64,000 nt of DNA, from the NCBI RefSeq assembly GCF_029338575.1, contig NZ_CP119993.1:1054001-1118000 (forward strand). The letters are read 5' to 3'. This DNA is from Halomarina halobia (GTDB lineage: Archaea; Halobacteriota; Halobacteria; Halobacteriales; Haloarculaceae). Shown piece after piece: positions 17,356-24,763 of the stretch. A model generated the notes under the pieces. That model made no database searches, was not told where the DNA came from, and worked only from the letters and a program-made list of their open reading frames with translations. Numbering within the stretch: position 1 is the first letter of the stretch; every line of letters starts with the position of its first letter. A program made the position numbers and the translations under genes.

Positions 17356-18363
17356 ATGGACGTGGATAGATGCCGCGCGGAGGCCGTCGCCGCACGAGCC
17401 TTCGAAGTCCACGGCAGTAGCGAAGCGGACGCCGAACTGACTGCCGAGGTCCTCGTCGACGCCGATACCCGGGGCAAGCACTCACACGGGTTGTTGCGAC
17501 TCCCGCGGTTCGTCCGTGGCATCGAACACGGCAACGTCGATCCCCACGGCGACATCACTGTCGTCCGCGAGCGTGGTGCGACCGCGACCCTCGACGGTGG
17601 ATCACGGCTCGGCCCGGTCGTCGCCAGCGAGGCGGTCGCGGAAGCGATGGCACGGGCCGACGACTACGGTGTCGGCGTCGTCGGGGTGCGAAATTCGAAC
17701 CACCTCGGGATGCTCGGGTACTACACCGACCAGGTCCGCGCGGCGGGGTACGTCGCGATTGGCATGACGAACACCGAACCTGCCATGCCGCCGTACGGCG
17801 GTGCCGAGTCGATCCTCGGGACGAACCCGCTCGCGGTGGGTATCCCGACGGATCCTCCGTTCAACCTCGATATGTCCACGTCGAGTATCTCTCGCGGGGA
17901 AGTCTTCGAACTGAAAGAGCAGGGCGGCACCCTCCCGGAGGGTGTCGCGCTCGACGCGGACGGCGAGCCGACGACAGACCCGGCTGCCGCACTGGAGGGC
18001 GTCATCCTCCCGTTTGGCGGCGCGAAGGGATCGGGACTCGCCATCGCGATTGAGATCCTTGCGGGTGGACTCGTCGATGCCGCGATGGGGACCGACGTCT
18101 CGGGGACCTACCACACCGAGAACCGGTGCACCAAGGGTGACCTCTTCGTCGTCGTCGACCCCGAGGCGCTCGGTGGCGAGGCGTTCGCCGACCGTGCGAC
18201 GGCGTTCGTCCGCTCACTGAAACGGACAGCCCGGGCGAGCGCGGTCGACGAGATCCGACTTCCAGGTGAATCGTCCGTCAAGCGTGCCGACGCCGACACA
18301 GTCACGGTCGACGATGAGCTGTGGGCGGAGGTCCGCGACCTCGCAGGCGAGGCGAACGGATAG
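17356..18363 (+). CDS. Malate/L-lactate/(sulfo)lactate dehydrogenase (Ldh2/YiaK)
   Basis: This 335-residue NAD(P)-dependent dehydrogenase of the non-Rossmann Ldh2 family has RGKHSHGLLRLPRF (catalytic His at about 44, substrate Arg at about 48) and NSNHLGMLGYY near 110-120. Family members oxidise malate, ureidoglycolate, diketogulonate or, as ComC, (R)-sulfolactate. It starts 4 nt after the UxaA/SuyB-like gene, so the two are co-expressed. This SuyAB plus ComC pairing is what suggests sulfolactate metabolism. About 119 nt separate its stop from the convergent aldolase gene. Confidence 0.9.
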   Translation: MDVDRCRAEAVAARAFEVHGSSEADAELTAEVLVDADTRGKHSHGLLRLPRFVRGIEHGNVDPHGDITVVRERGATATLDGGSRLGPVVASEAVAEAMARADDYGVGVVGVRNSNHLGMLGYYTDQVRAAGYVAIGMTNTEPAMPPYGGAESILGTNPLAVGIPTDPPFNLDMSTSSISRGEVFELKEQGGTLPEGVALDADGEPTTDPAAALEGVILPFGGAKGSGLAIAIEILAGGLVDAAMGTDVSGTYHTENRCTKGDLFVVVDPEALGGEAFADRATAFVRSLKRTARASAVDEIRLPGESSVKRADADTVTVDDELWAEVRDLAGEANG

Positions 18364-18481
18364 CAGCCCCCCACCGACGCGTCATTCCGTTTCACTCCCG
18401 TGCCGTGGCTGGGGAGTGGCCGCTCGAAAGAACGAGTAGGGGTGTTGAGTGCTCGGTTCGTCCACCAGGCAGCGTCCCCGA

Positions 18482-19384
18482 TTACGCCCGTGACGTGACG
18501 TTGTACCCGTCGGTAGCGCGCCGGTAACAGCGACGAAGCGCCTGCTGCTCGCTGTCGTCGAGTTGGGGGAGTGGTGGGAGCGGTGCCCCCGTTTCACACT
18601 CGGTGAGCGTGAGGAGGTACTTGAGCGCTGCTGCGGTGGGGAGGTCGCTGGTGGCGGTCAACACCGGGTTGACGACGGTGTTCATCAGTTCGACCGCACG
18701 GTCGCGGTCACCGCTGTGGTGTGCGTCGTAGACGTCCGCAAGGACGCCGGGGAAGACGTTCGCCGGCCCGGCGATGATGCCGTCGGCGCCGGCGTCGAGC
18801 GAGGTCACGGCCAGTTCGGTCGACCCCTGCAGGACGCCGAAGCCGTCCGGTGTCTCCTCGATGAGTCGCCGGTGGTACGTCATGTCTCCCGAGGTGTCTT
18901 TCATGCCGACGATGTTCGCGTTCTCGCCGAGTTCCACGACCGTCTCGACATCCAGCTTCGCTCCGGTCAGCGCGGGGATGTTGTAGAGGACGATGGGGAG
19001 GCCGGCGTCCGTGGCGACGTCGGTGTAGAAGTCCGTGAGCCCGTCCTGCGTCGTCGATAGATAGTAGGGGGTGACGACGACGGCAGCGTCGGCACCGGCC
19101 TCTGCAGCCGTCCTGACGTGCCGGTTGACGGCGGCGACGCTGGTGTCGCCACAGCCGGCGAGAACGGGTACGCCATCGGCTGCATCGACGGCGGTTTCGA
19201 CGACGCGCTTTCGCTGGTCGTGAGTGAGACTGGAGAACTCGCCGATGGAGCCACACGGAAACAGACCGTGGACGCCGTTCGTCACTAGGTGTTCGGTATA
19301 GCGGGCTAGCGAGGGCTCGTCGACCGTCCCATCGCGACCCGTCGTGGGAGTCACCATAGGGACGACTGTCCCGGCGATTAACAT
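18482..19384 (-). CDS. DapA-family aldolase (KDG aldolase-like)
   Basis: This 300-residue class I aldolase of the DHDPS/N-acetylneuraminate lyase family carries the Schiff-base lysine Lys162 in IVGMKDTSGD, Tyr134 in VLYNIPA and the carboxylate loop GSIGE at 45-49. Family members in haloarchaea include 2-keto-3-deoxygluconate aldolase. Here it would split a 2-keto-3-deoxy acid into pyruvate plus an aldehyde. The start at 19384 is supported by a TATA element (19409-19418) 25-34 nt upstream. An N-terminal extension to 19495 would run through the promoter. It is divergent from the aldehyde dehydrogenase that could use its aldehyde product. Confidence 0.88.
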   Translation of the reverse strand: MLIAGTVVPMVTPTTGRDGTVDEPSLARYTEHLVTNGVHGLFPCGSIGEFSSLTHDQRKRVVETAVDAADGVPVLAGCGDTSVAAVNRHVRTAAEAGADAAVVVTPYYLSTTQDGLTDFYTDVATDAGLPIVLYNIPALTGAKLDVETVVELGENANIVGMKDTSGDMTYHRRLIEETPDGFGVLQGSTELAVTSLDAGADGIIAGPANVFPGVLADVYDAHHSGDRDRAVELMNTVVNPVLTATSDLPTAAALKYLLTLTECETGAPLPPLPQLDDSEQQALRRCYRRATDGYNVTSRA

Positions 19385-19408
19385 ACAACATGACTTGTAG
19401 ACGACCCG

Positions 19409-19418
19409 TAAATATCTT
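19409..19418 (-). promoter_or_regulatory. TATA box for the aldolase gene
   Basis: On the minus strand AAGATATTTA lies 25-34 nt upstream of the ATG at 19384, the classic position for a leaderless archaeal transcript. Confidence 0.55.
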
Positions 19419-19486
19419 TCCCTCGTTCGACCGGCGACACTCCTTCGAACCCGTCGTGGTCCCCACCGCGTCGGTGCTGGCGCAAG

Positions 19487-19496
19487 CTTTAACAAG
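19487..19496 (+). promoter_or_regulatory. TATA box for the aldehyde dehydrogenase gene
   Basis: CTTTAACAAG ends 25 nt before the ATG at 19521. Together with the aldolase TATA box, the 136-nt gap is a divergent promoter region. Confidence 0.5.
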
Positions 19497-19520
19497 AGAT
19501 AGTCGGATTGTTACCTACGC

Positions 19521-20990
19521 ATGAATCTCGAGCCGACCAGCCAGTACGACGTCCGGATGCTCATCGACGGCACGTGGGTCGACAGCGACGACCGCACCAC
19601 TGTCACGAATCCCTATGACGAGAGCGCGGTCGGTTCCGTCCCTGTCGCGACGGAACAACAGGTCACCGACGCGGTCGACGCCGCTCACCGCGCCTCCGAA
19701 GAGAGCACCCTCTCGGCATACGAACGCTACGAACTCCTCTACGCGACTGCCGAGCGACTCGAAGACGACGCCGAGGAGATGGCCCGTCTCGTCACGAGCG
19801 AACAGGGGAAGCCGCTCTCCGAGTCCCGAGTCGAAGTCGACCGCGCCGTCCAGACGCTCCGGCTCTCCGGCGAGGAGGCGAAACGCCAGTTCGGCGAGTA
19901 CGTCCCGATGGACGCACAGAAGGGCTTCGCACGGAGCCACGCGTTCACTCAGCACGAACCGCTCGGCGTGGTCGCTGCCATCACCCCGTTCAACTTCCCG
20001 CTGAACCTGATGGTTCACAAGGTCGGCCCCGCACTCGCCGCAGGGAACGCCGTCGTCGGCAAACCCGCTTTGAAGACTCCACTCTGTGCCGTCACGCTGT
20101 TCGAGTATCTCGACGAAGCCTGCGCGGAAGTCGACGCCCCCGATGGTCTCGTCAACGTCGTCACTGCGCGTGGGAGCACCATCGGCGATGTCTTCCTCTC
20201 GCACGACGCTGTCGAAGCTATCTCATTCACCGGAAGTACGGCCGTGGGCAAGTACCTCGCAGAGAACAGTGGCATGCGCGAACTCACGCTCGAACTCGGC
20301 GGAAACGACCCGACCATCGTCTGGGACGATACCGATATCGACCGGGCGGCCGCACAGGTCGTCGGCGGCGCGTGTGCCAATGCCGGACAGGTCTGCAACA
20401 GCGTCGAGCGCATTATCGTCCCCGAACACATCGAGCGCGAGGTCGTCGAAGCGCTCGTCGAGCACGCCACGTCACTCACCGTTGGCGATCCGTTCGACGA
20501 CGACACCGACGTTGCCGCGATGGTCGACGACGACCAGGCCGAGAAAGTCGTCGAGCTCTTCGAGGCCACGGTCGATGCCGGAGCGACCGTCGAGTGCGGT
20601 GGGAACTACGACGGTCGTCTGTTCGAACCGACCGTGCTCTCCGGAGTGACGCCCGAGATGCCCGCTGCGAAAGAGGAGGTGTTCGGCCCACTCCTCCCCG
20701 TCATCGCCGTTGAGAACTTCGAGGAAGCCCTCACGGAGGCGAACAACACGAATTACGGACTCGAAGCGGGGCTCTTCACGCAGGATCTCGACCGTGCCAA
20801 GCGTGCTGCGGACGAGATTGACGCCGGTGGCGTCAACATCAACACGGTCAGCGGATTCCGCGCGGACCACATGCCGTACGGCGGGTTCAAGGACAGCGGC
20901 GTCGGAAAAGAGGGCATCAAGTACGCGGTTGAGCACTTCTCCCGCGAGAAGCTCGTCGGCTTCCACGCCGGATTTCCCGACTCAGTCTAG
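19521..20990 (+). CDS. NAD(P)-dependent aldehyde dehydrogenase
   Basis: This 489-residue ALDH has the proton-accepting Glu258 (LELGGNDP) and nucleophile Cys292 (NAGQVCNS), plus TPFNFP (155-160) for cofactor binding. It oxidises a small aldehyde to the acid. Context offers the product of the adjacent aldolase: glyceraldehyde, lactaldehyde, glycolaldehyde or sulfolactaldehyde. A 2,5-dioxovalerate dehydrogenase role as in pentose oxidation is also possible. It resembles the lactaldehyde/non-phosphorylating GAPDH side of the family by general pattern. The 3' end overlaps the convergent Gfo/Idh gene by 9 nt. Confidence 0.92.
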   Translation: MNLEPTSQYDVRMLIDGTWVDSDDRTTVTNPYDESAVGSVPVATEQQVTDAVDAAHRASEESTLSAYERYELLYATAERLEDDAEEMARLVTSEQGKPLSESRVEVDRAVQTLRLSGEEAKRQFGEYVPMDAQKGFARSHAFTQHEPLGVVAAITPFNFPLNLMVHKVGPALAAGNAVVGKPALKTPLCAVTLFEYLDEACAEVDAPDGLVNVVTARGSTIGDVFLSHDAVEAISFTGSTAVGKYLAENSGMRELTLELGGNDPTIVWDDTDIDRAAAQVVGGACANAGQVCNSVERIIVPEHIEREVVEALVEHATSLTVGDPFDDDTDVAAMVDDDQAEKVVELFEATVDAGATVECGGNYDGRLFEPTVLSGVTPEMPAAKEEVFGPLLPVIAVENFEEALTEANNTNYGLEAGLFTQDLDRAKRAADEIDAGGVNINTVSGFRADHMPYGGFKDSGVGKEGIKYAVEHFSREKLVGFHAGFPDSV

Positions 20991-22067
20991 CGCCACCCAG
21001 CCGTCGGTTCGCTCGGACTCGTACACGGCCTCCATCGCCTGCATATCCACGAGCCCGTGCGTACCGTCCGCAAGGATCTCGTCTCCCGTCCGGACTTGAT
21101 GGGCGAAGTAGTCGAACTCTTCGAGCATCTGATCGACGACCTCCAGTTCGACAGACGCGCGGCCAGCACCGCGCGAGACGTGAATCGACCGGGCCTGGTC
21201 CTGGAAGAAGGCGGGACGAACCGCGACCTGTCCTTCCGTCCCGGTGACGACGATCTCGCTCTCCTGGCGGGCGTTGTGGCTCGCAAAACAGGATGCGTAC
21301 ACGTCATCGGGGAACTCGACGGTGAAAGAGACCGTCTCGTCGACCTCGTCGAACGCGTCGTGACTGCGTTTCGTCCGTCCACAGGCGGCAACCGGATCCG
21401 AACCGAGGAGGAAGCGAGCCGTGTTCAGCGGGTACACACCGAGGTCGAACAGCGCACCGCCCCCGGCGACATTCTCGTCGAGTCGCCACTGGTCTGGGTC
21501 GTCGTTGATGCGGTCGAGGAGGCGCTGACTCATACTCCCCCGGACTGCCTGTGGGTCGCCGATGAGGCCGGCATCGATGACGTCCCGCGCTCGGCGCACC
21601 GCCGGCTCGGTGTGCATCCGGTAAGCGATCATCAGAGGGACGTCGTGCGTCTCGCACGTCTCGACGAGTTTCGCTGCCCGCTCGCTGGACCGTTCGGCGG
21701 GCTTCTCACACAGTACCGCCTTCCCGAGTTCTGCTGCAGTCCGGACGTAGTCGAGGTGAAGGGCGTTCGGGGTCACGATGTAGACGGCATCGTAGGCGTC
21801 GCTGGCGACGCCGTCGTGGAAGTCGTCGTAACTTATCCCGTGGGTGGCACTGTCCGTCTCCGCGACGACGCTCCGGGCTTTCTCCGCCGACCCGCTTACC
21901 AGCACTGTCGGTTCACAGTACCCGCTCCCTTCGAGTGCGGGAAGGGCACGCCCGCGCGTGAACCATCCGAGGCCGATGACAGCGACACGGAGTGTGTCGA
22001 CCGATTCCGCGGGAGTGGTTTGCCAGTCGCGCTCACAGCTACGTTCGAGTATCGCATCTAACTCCAT
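20982..22067 (-). CDS. Gfo/Idh/MocA sugar dehydrogenase (haloarchaeal XDH-like)
   Basis: This 361-residue NAD(P)-dependent oxidoreductase has a Rossmann start (VAVIGLGWF, about 28-36), the conserved EKP at 121-123 and the catalytic-loop pattern DLGVYPLNTARFLLG. From memory it strongly resembles Haloferax D-xylose dehydrogenase (shared patterns SDAYDAVYIVTPNALHL and AYRMHTEPAVRRA). The expected reaction is oxidation of an aldose at C1 to the lactone, the entry step of an oxidative pathway. Substrate may be xylose, glucose or sulfoquinovose. A TTTTAAG TATA-like element lies about 30 nt upstream of the ATG. Confidence 0.9.
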   Translation of the reverse strand: MELDAILERSCERDWQTTPAESVDTLRVAVIGLGWFTRGRALPALEGSGYCEPTVLVSGSAEKARSVVAETDSATHGISYDDFHDGVASDAYDAVYIVTPNALHLDYVRTAAELGKAVLCEKPAERSSERAAKLVETCETHDVPLMIAYRMHTEPAVRRARDVIDAGLIGDPQAVRGSMSQRLLDRINDDPDQWRLDENVAGGGALFDLGVYPLNTARFLLGSDPVAACGRTKRSHDAFDEVDETVSFTVEFPDDVYASCFASHNARQESEIVVTGTEGQVAVRPAFFQDQARSIHVSRGAGRASVELEVVDQMLEEFDYFAHQVRTGDEILADGTHGLVDMQAMEAVYESERTDGWVALD

Positions 22068-22302
22068 CGATACGTGCCAACACGAGACGAGAACTTAAAA
22101 GCTCAGGGATGAGCCAGTCTGCAGTAAAAGAGATGTGGTACTCTACAACACTCACAGTACTGTCTGATTAGTAAACACGCCGAGTTCACGTCGATTCAAT
22201 GAATTCGCCGATCGTACACTCGCCGTTTCTGGTTCTTCTGCGAAACGAACGTGAGACGGGTACTCTCCACTCGAAGGTCCACTCTTATCGATCTGACATT
22301 AT

Positions 22303-22323
22303 TCGTTTACGATACGTAAACGA
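22303..22323. promoter_or_regulatory. Perfect operator dyad TCGTTTAC-N5-GTAAACGA
   Basis: Eight-base perfect arms TCGTTTAC and GTAAACGA flank the spacer GATAC. Seven bases of the arms and the 5-nt spacing match the dyad at 3908-3926. It lies about 236 nt upstream of the Gfo/Idh start and about 62 nt upstream of a short gene start that is cut off by the insertion sequence at 22438. Binding by the IclR protein is an inference. Confidence 0.55.
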
Positions 22324-22384
22324 GATGCCGGTTGTTCTTATGACTTTCCGAATAGCATCCCGATCGGAGGAACCACCGCAAAAA

Positions 22385-22437
22385 TGACTGGTACTGATCT
22401 GGAACCGGCCCCATCTCGTGTACTGGTTACTTTCATC
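22385..22437 (+). pseudogene. Gene start truncated by insertion sequence
   Basis: An ATG at 22385 follows a good ribosome-binding site (GGAGG at about 22375) and reads MTGTDLEPAPSRVLVTFI before running into the IS terminal repeat at 22438. The frame is not resumed beyond the element at 23173. A promoter-proximal operator at 22303-22323 supports the idea that this was once a regulated gene, but the protein is too short to identify and could be chance. Confidence 0.35.
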
Positions 22438-23172
22438 GGCACTGTCTAGTTGAGTCAGTTTGAGAAGCGAGCAGGTCGTTGAGTGAATTGGTTCAGATGC
22501 TCGCAGACCTGCTCAGTGAGTCGTTGGCAGTCGATCTAGAAGAATGTTGGGAGCGTGAGCGGACGGCGATTGCGTCAGGGCGTTCTCCGTCCGCCTCCAC
22601 GCGACCGGTTGTTCGCTCAGGGAGACAGCTTCTATTCTTGCGTCTCTCGGCGTTGAACGGTCGCATGGGGCGGTCTGGAATTGGGTACATCGACTGTCTG
22701 ACAGCGCACCCGAACCCGCCGACGGCGAAGCCGTCGCGGGTCGCGGTCGACGAGACCGCTGTCAAGATCAACGGCGAATGGTCGTGGGTGTATGCTGCAA
22801 TAGACCCTCGACACAAAGCTGATTCTGGGTGTGGAGCTGTTCGGACGCCACGGCACCGATCCAGCGGCTGCGTTTCTCTCTGGCCTCTCCGAGAAACACG
22901 ATCTCTCAGACACCGTGTTTCTGGTCGATCAGTTCGGCTATCGGACTGCCCTTGCTCGACTTGGACTGAGCGGTCGGGTCGACGACACCGATCGAAACGT
23001 GGTTTCACACCCTCAAGATGCGAGTCGACCGCTTCCATACTTCGTGGGTGGACAGTCGGCGGAGCGTCAGCCAATGGCTTGCGCTATCTGAGCACTACTA
23101 CAACCATCCCAGACCGCACCAATCGCTCGATGGACGAACACCGGTCGAGGTGATGCTAAACTAGACAGTGCC
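22438..23172 (+). mobile_element. IS6-type insertion sequence, decayed copy 1
   Basis: The element is 735 bp with perfect 14-bp terminal inverted repeats GGCACTGTCTAGTT (22438-22451) and AACTAGACAGTGCC (23159-23172). The transposase inside is IS6-like but frameshifted. Flanking octamers (CTTTCATC and GTTCGATG) are not a target duplication, so one flank was probably lost by deletion or recombination. A related element lies at 52898-53686. Confidence 0.85.
22497..23164 (+). pseudogene. IS6-family transposase, frameshifted
   Basis: From the ATG at 22497 the reading goes MLADLLSESLAVDLEECWERER. It then shifts frame and returns with KPSRVAVDETAVKINGEWSW, holding the first DDE aspartate in VDET. 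It shifts again to LFGRHGTDPAAAFLSGLSEK and HDLSDTVFLVDQFGYRTALA, with the second aspartate in VDQF. The C-terminal HYYNHPRPHQSLDGRTP-like end is again in another frame. At least three frameshifts make it inactive, unless supplied in trans. Confidence 0.85.
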
Positions 23173-23524
23173 GTTCGATGTAATCACTCGTTCTTTCGAC
23201 TATATGACCGCCGAGCTACGAGTGTTATTCTCTTCTCACCTGATCGCTTAGATGGAACGAATTCTGCCCTCTATTGGACATCAAACGTCCTTTGGTCGAT
23301 CATCGACGGTGTAACGAACGTCGGGTCCGAACGAGGCGGATCGATGCTCGACAGACGCTACGCAGTAATGCGGTTCGACCTCAGTCGACCGACGTTCGGA
23401 GTGGCCACACGCAACCTCATCCCGGACGGTCGAAGCGAGTTTTTACTTACGACTCGTATTGCCCACGAGAAGTCACATCGAAACCGACGGTCGTGAGGGT
23501 CGCGACGGGATCGCGTACGGGACG
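23173..23524. other. Non-coding stretch after IS copy 1
   Basis: No gene with recognisable motifs is present. A TATA-like GTTTTTACTTAC near 23440-23452 might be a former promoter. The convergent TrmB-type gene ends at 23525. Confidence 0.4.
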
Positions 23525-24586
23525 TCAAATCGGCGCGTCCGCCGGCCGCAGTTCGACCCCGGTGGCCTCGAAGTCCTCGACGAACGCGCCTCGCCCGCCG
23601 ACGCTGTAGGTCCCCTCGTCGGTCTCGACGGTGAGCGTGTTCTCGACGGGAAACGAACTGGTCTGCGGTTCGAGGAGCGACTGGCGAACGTCGACGACGC
23701 GCCCCTCGAGTTCGGGCGGCAGGTCCGCGTCGTGGAGGGGACGTCCCGCGACTCGCGCACGGACCGGGGCGTCGGCGCGTCGGTGGAGCGCCGCCTGCAG
23801 GACCGCGTGACGGAAGTTCCGGTACGTGACCGGGAGCGCGTCGGGGTCGGCGGTACACACCTCCGTCGCCATCGGGAAGTAGTTCCCCAGGAACGATCCG
23901 ACGATGACCGGGCCGAGGTGTTCCTGTTCGAAGACGATAGCCTGCGCGGGGTTGTCGGATCGCGAGAGCATCTCGCCGGGCGCGACGAGCCCCGCCCGCT
24001 GGTCGACCGTCAGCATCGTCGGCATCGGTTGCTCCCAGGCGCGGGCGACGGAGGCCACGCCGTCGAGGCCGAGGCCATCGTCCGGGCTAACGCCGGTGAC
24101 GAGCAGGAGGACGAGCGCGCCGCGCTCGACCGTGGCCCGGAGTTCGGCCGCCACCTCCTCGAGCAACCGGTGGGGAATCGCGAGCGTCACCTCCATCTCG
24201 GCCCGGTCGAGTCGCTCCGAGACGCGCTTTATCACCGTGACGCGCGACTTGACGACCTCGAAGCGGGGCGAGTGTGGCGTCGCTCGCGAGAAGCGCGATT
24301 CGAGCGCCGGACGCATCCGTTCGAGGTCGTCCGTCAGCGCCGCCACGACGCGATCGGGGGGGTTGGCTCTGATCATCGTCGGGACGACGTGGTCGTCGAC
24401 GGCCACGAACTCCCTCTCGGCGAGCTTTTCGGCGATGCTGTAGACGTACCGCTTGGAGCCCCCCGACTCGTTCGCGACGGGACTCGCCTTCGCCTCTCCG
24501 AGTTCCAGGATCGTCAGGTACGTGTCGACCTCCTTGGCCGAGAACCCCTGCCGCCGTAGCGATTCCTCCAGCGACGCGTCGTCCAT
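23525..24586 (-). CDS. TrmB-type sugar-responsive regulator (1)
   Basis: This 353-residue protein has an N-terminal winged helix-turn-helix (about residues 10-75, pattern GFSAKEVDTYLTILELGEAKAS then KRYVYSIAEKLAER) and a long C-terminal sugar-binding domain, as in TrmB. It ends with the pattern GRVVDVRQSLLEP and GTYSVGGRGAFVEDFEATGVEL, shared with the second regulator at 27075. TrmB proteins sense sugars and act as repressors or activators of sugar transport and metabolism. It is divergent from the GH15 gene at 24764, with a palindrome (24596-24610) just outside its start, so autoregulation and control of GH15 are likely. Confidence 0.9.
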   Translation of the reverse strand: MDDASLEESLRRQGFSAKEVDTYLTILELGEAKASPVANESGGSKRYVYSIAEKLAEREFVAVDDHVVPTMIRANPPDRVVAALTDDLERMRPALESRFSRATPHSPRFEVVKSRVTVIKRVSERLDRAEMEVTLAIPHRLLEEVAAELRATVERGALVLLLVTGVSPDDGLGLDGVASVARAWEQPMPTMLTVDQRAGLVAPGEMLSRSDNPAQAIVFEQEHLGPVIVGSFLGNYFPMATEVCTADPDALPVTYRNFRHAVLQAALHRRADAPVRARVAGRPLHDADLPPELEGRVVDVRQSLLEPQTSSFPVENTLTVETDEGTYSVGGRGAFVEDFEATGVELRPADAPI

Positions 24587-24595
24587 GAGCGAACT

Positions 24596-24610
24596 GTACG
24601 AGGGTCGTAC
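24596..24610. promoter_or_regulatory. Palindrome GTACGA-N3-TCGTAC next to regulator start
   Basis: Perfect 6-3-6 dyad 10 nt upstream of the TrmB-type gene start (minus strand). Its position at the expected transcription start suits an autoregulatory operator. No protein-DNA evidence is available from sequence. Confidence 0.5.
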
Positions 24611-24716
24611 TTACATCGCTCGGTGGACGCGTCCGCCGTTCCTCGAAGCGCCCCGCCACGGTCACCGCGGGCAGGACGGCGTCGGCGAGCCGAACGACAC
24701 TCGAAAAATTCGTGAA

Positions 24717-24746
24717 GTAAAAGTACACCAACGTTATTACGACGTG
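24717..24746. promoter_or_regulatory. Shared motif GTAAAAGTAC...ACGAC upstream of GH15
   Basis: The block GTAAAAGTACACCAACGTTA and the following TTACGAC resemble, with a two-base gap, the block at 34482-34510 upstream of the Dpp-type binding protein gene. It is 18-47 nt upstream of the GH15 ATG. A common regulator, plausibly one of the TrmB proteins, is inferred. Confidence 0.4.
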
Positions 24747-24763
24747 CCGCCGAACCCCCGGCG

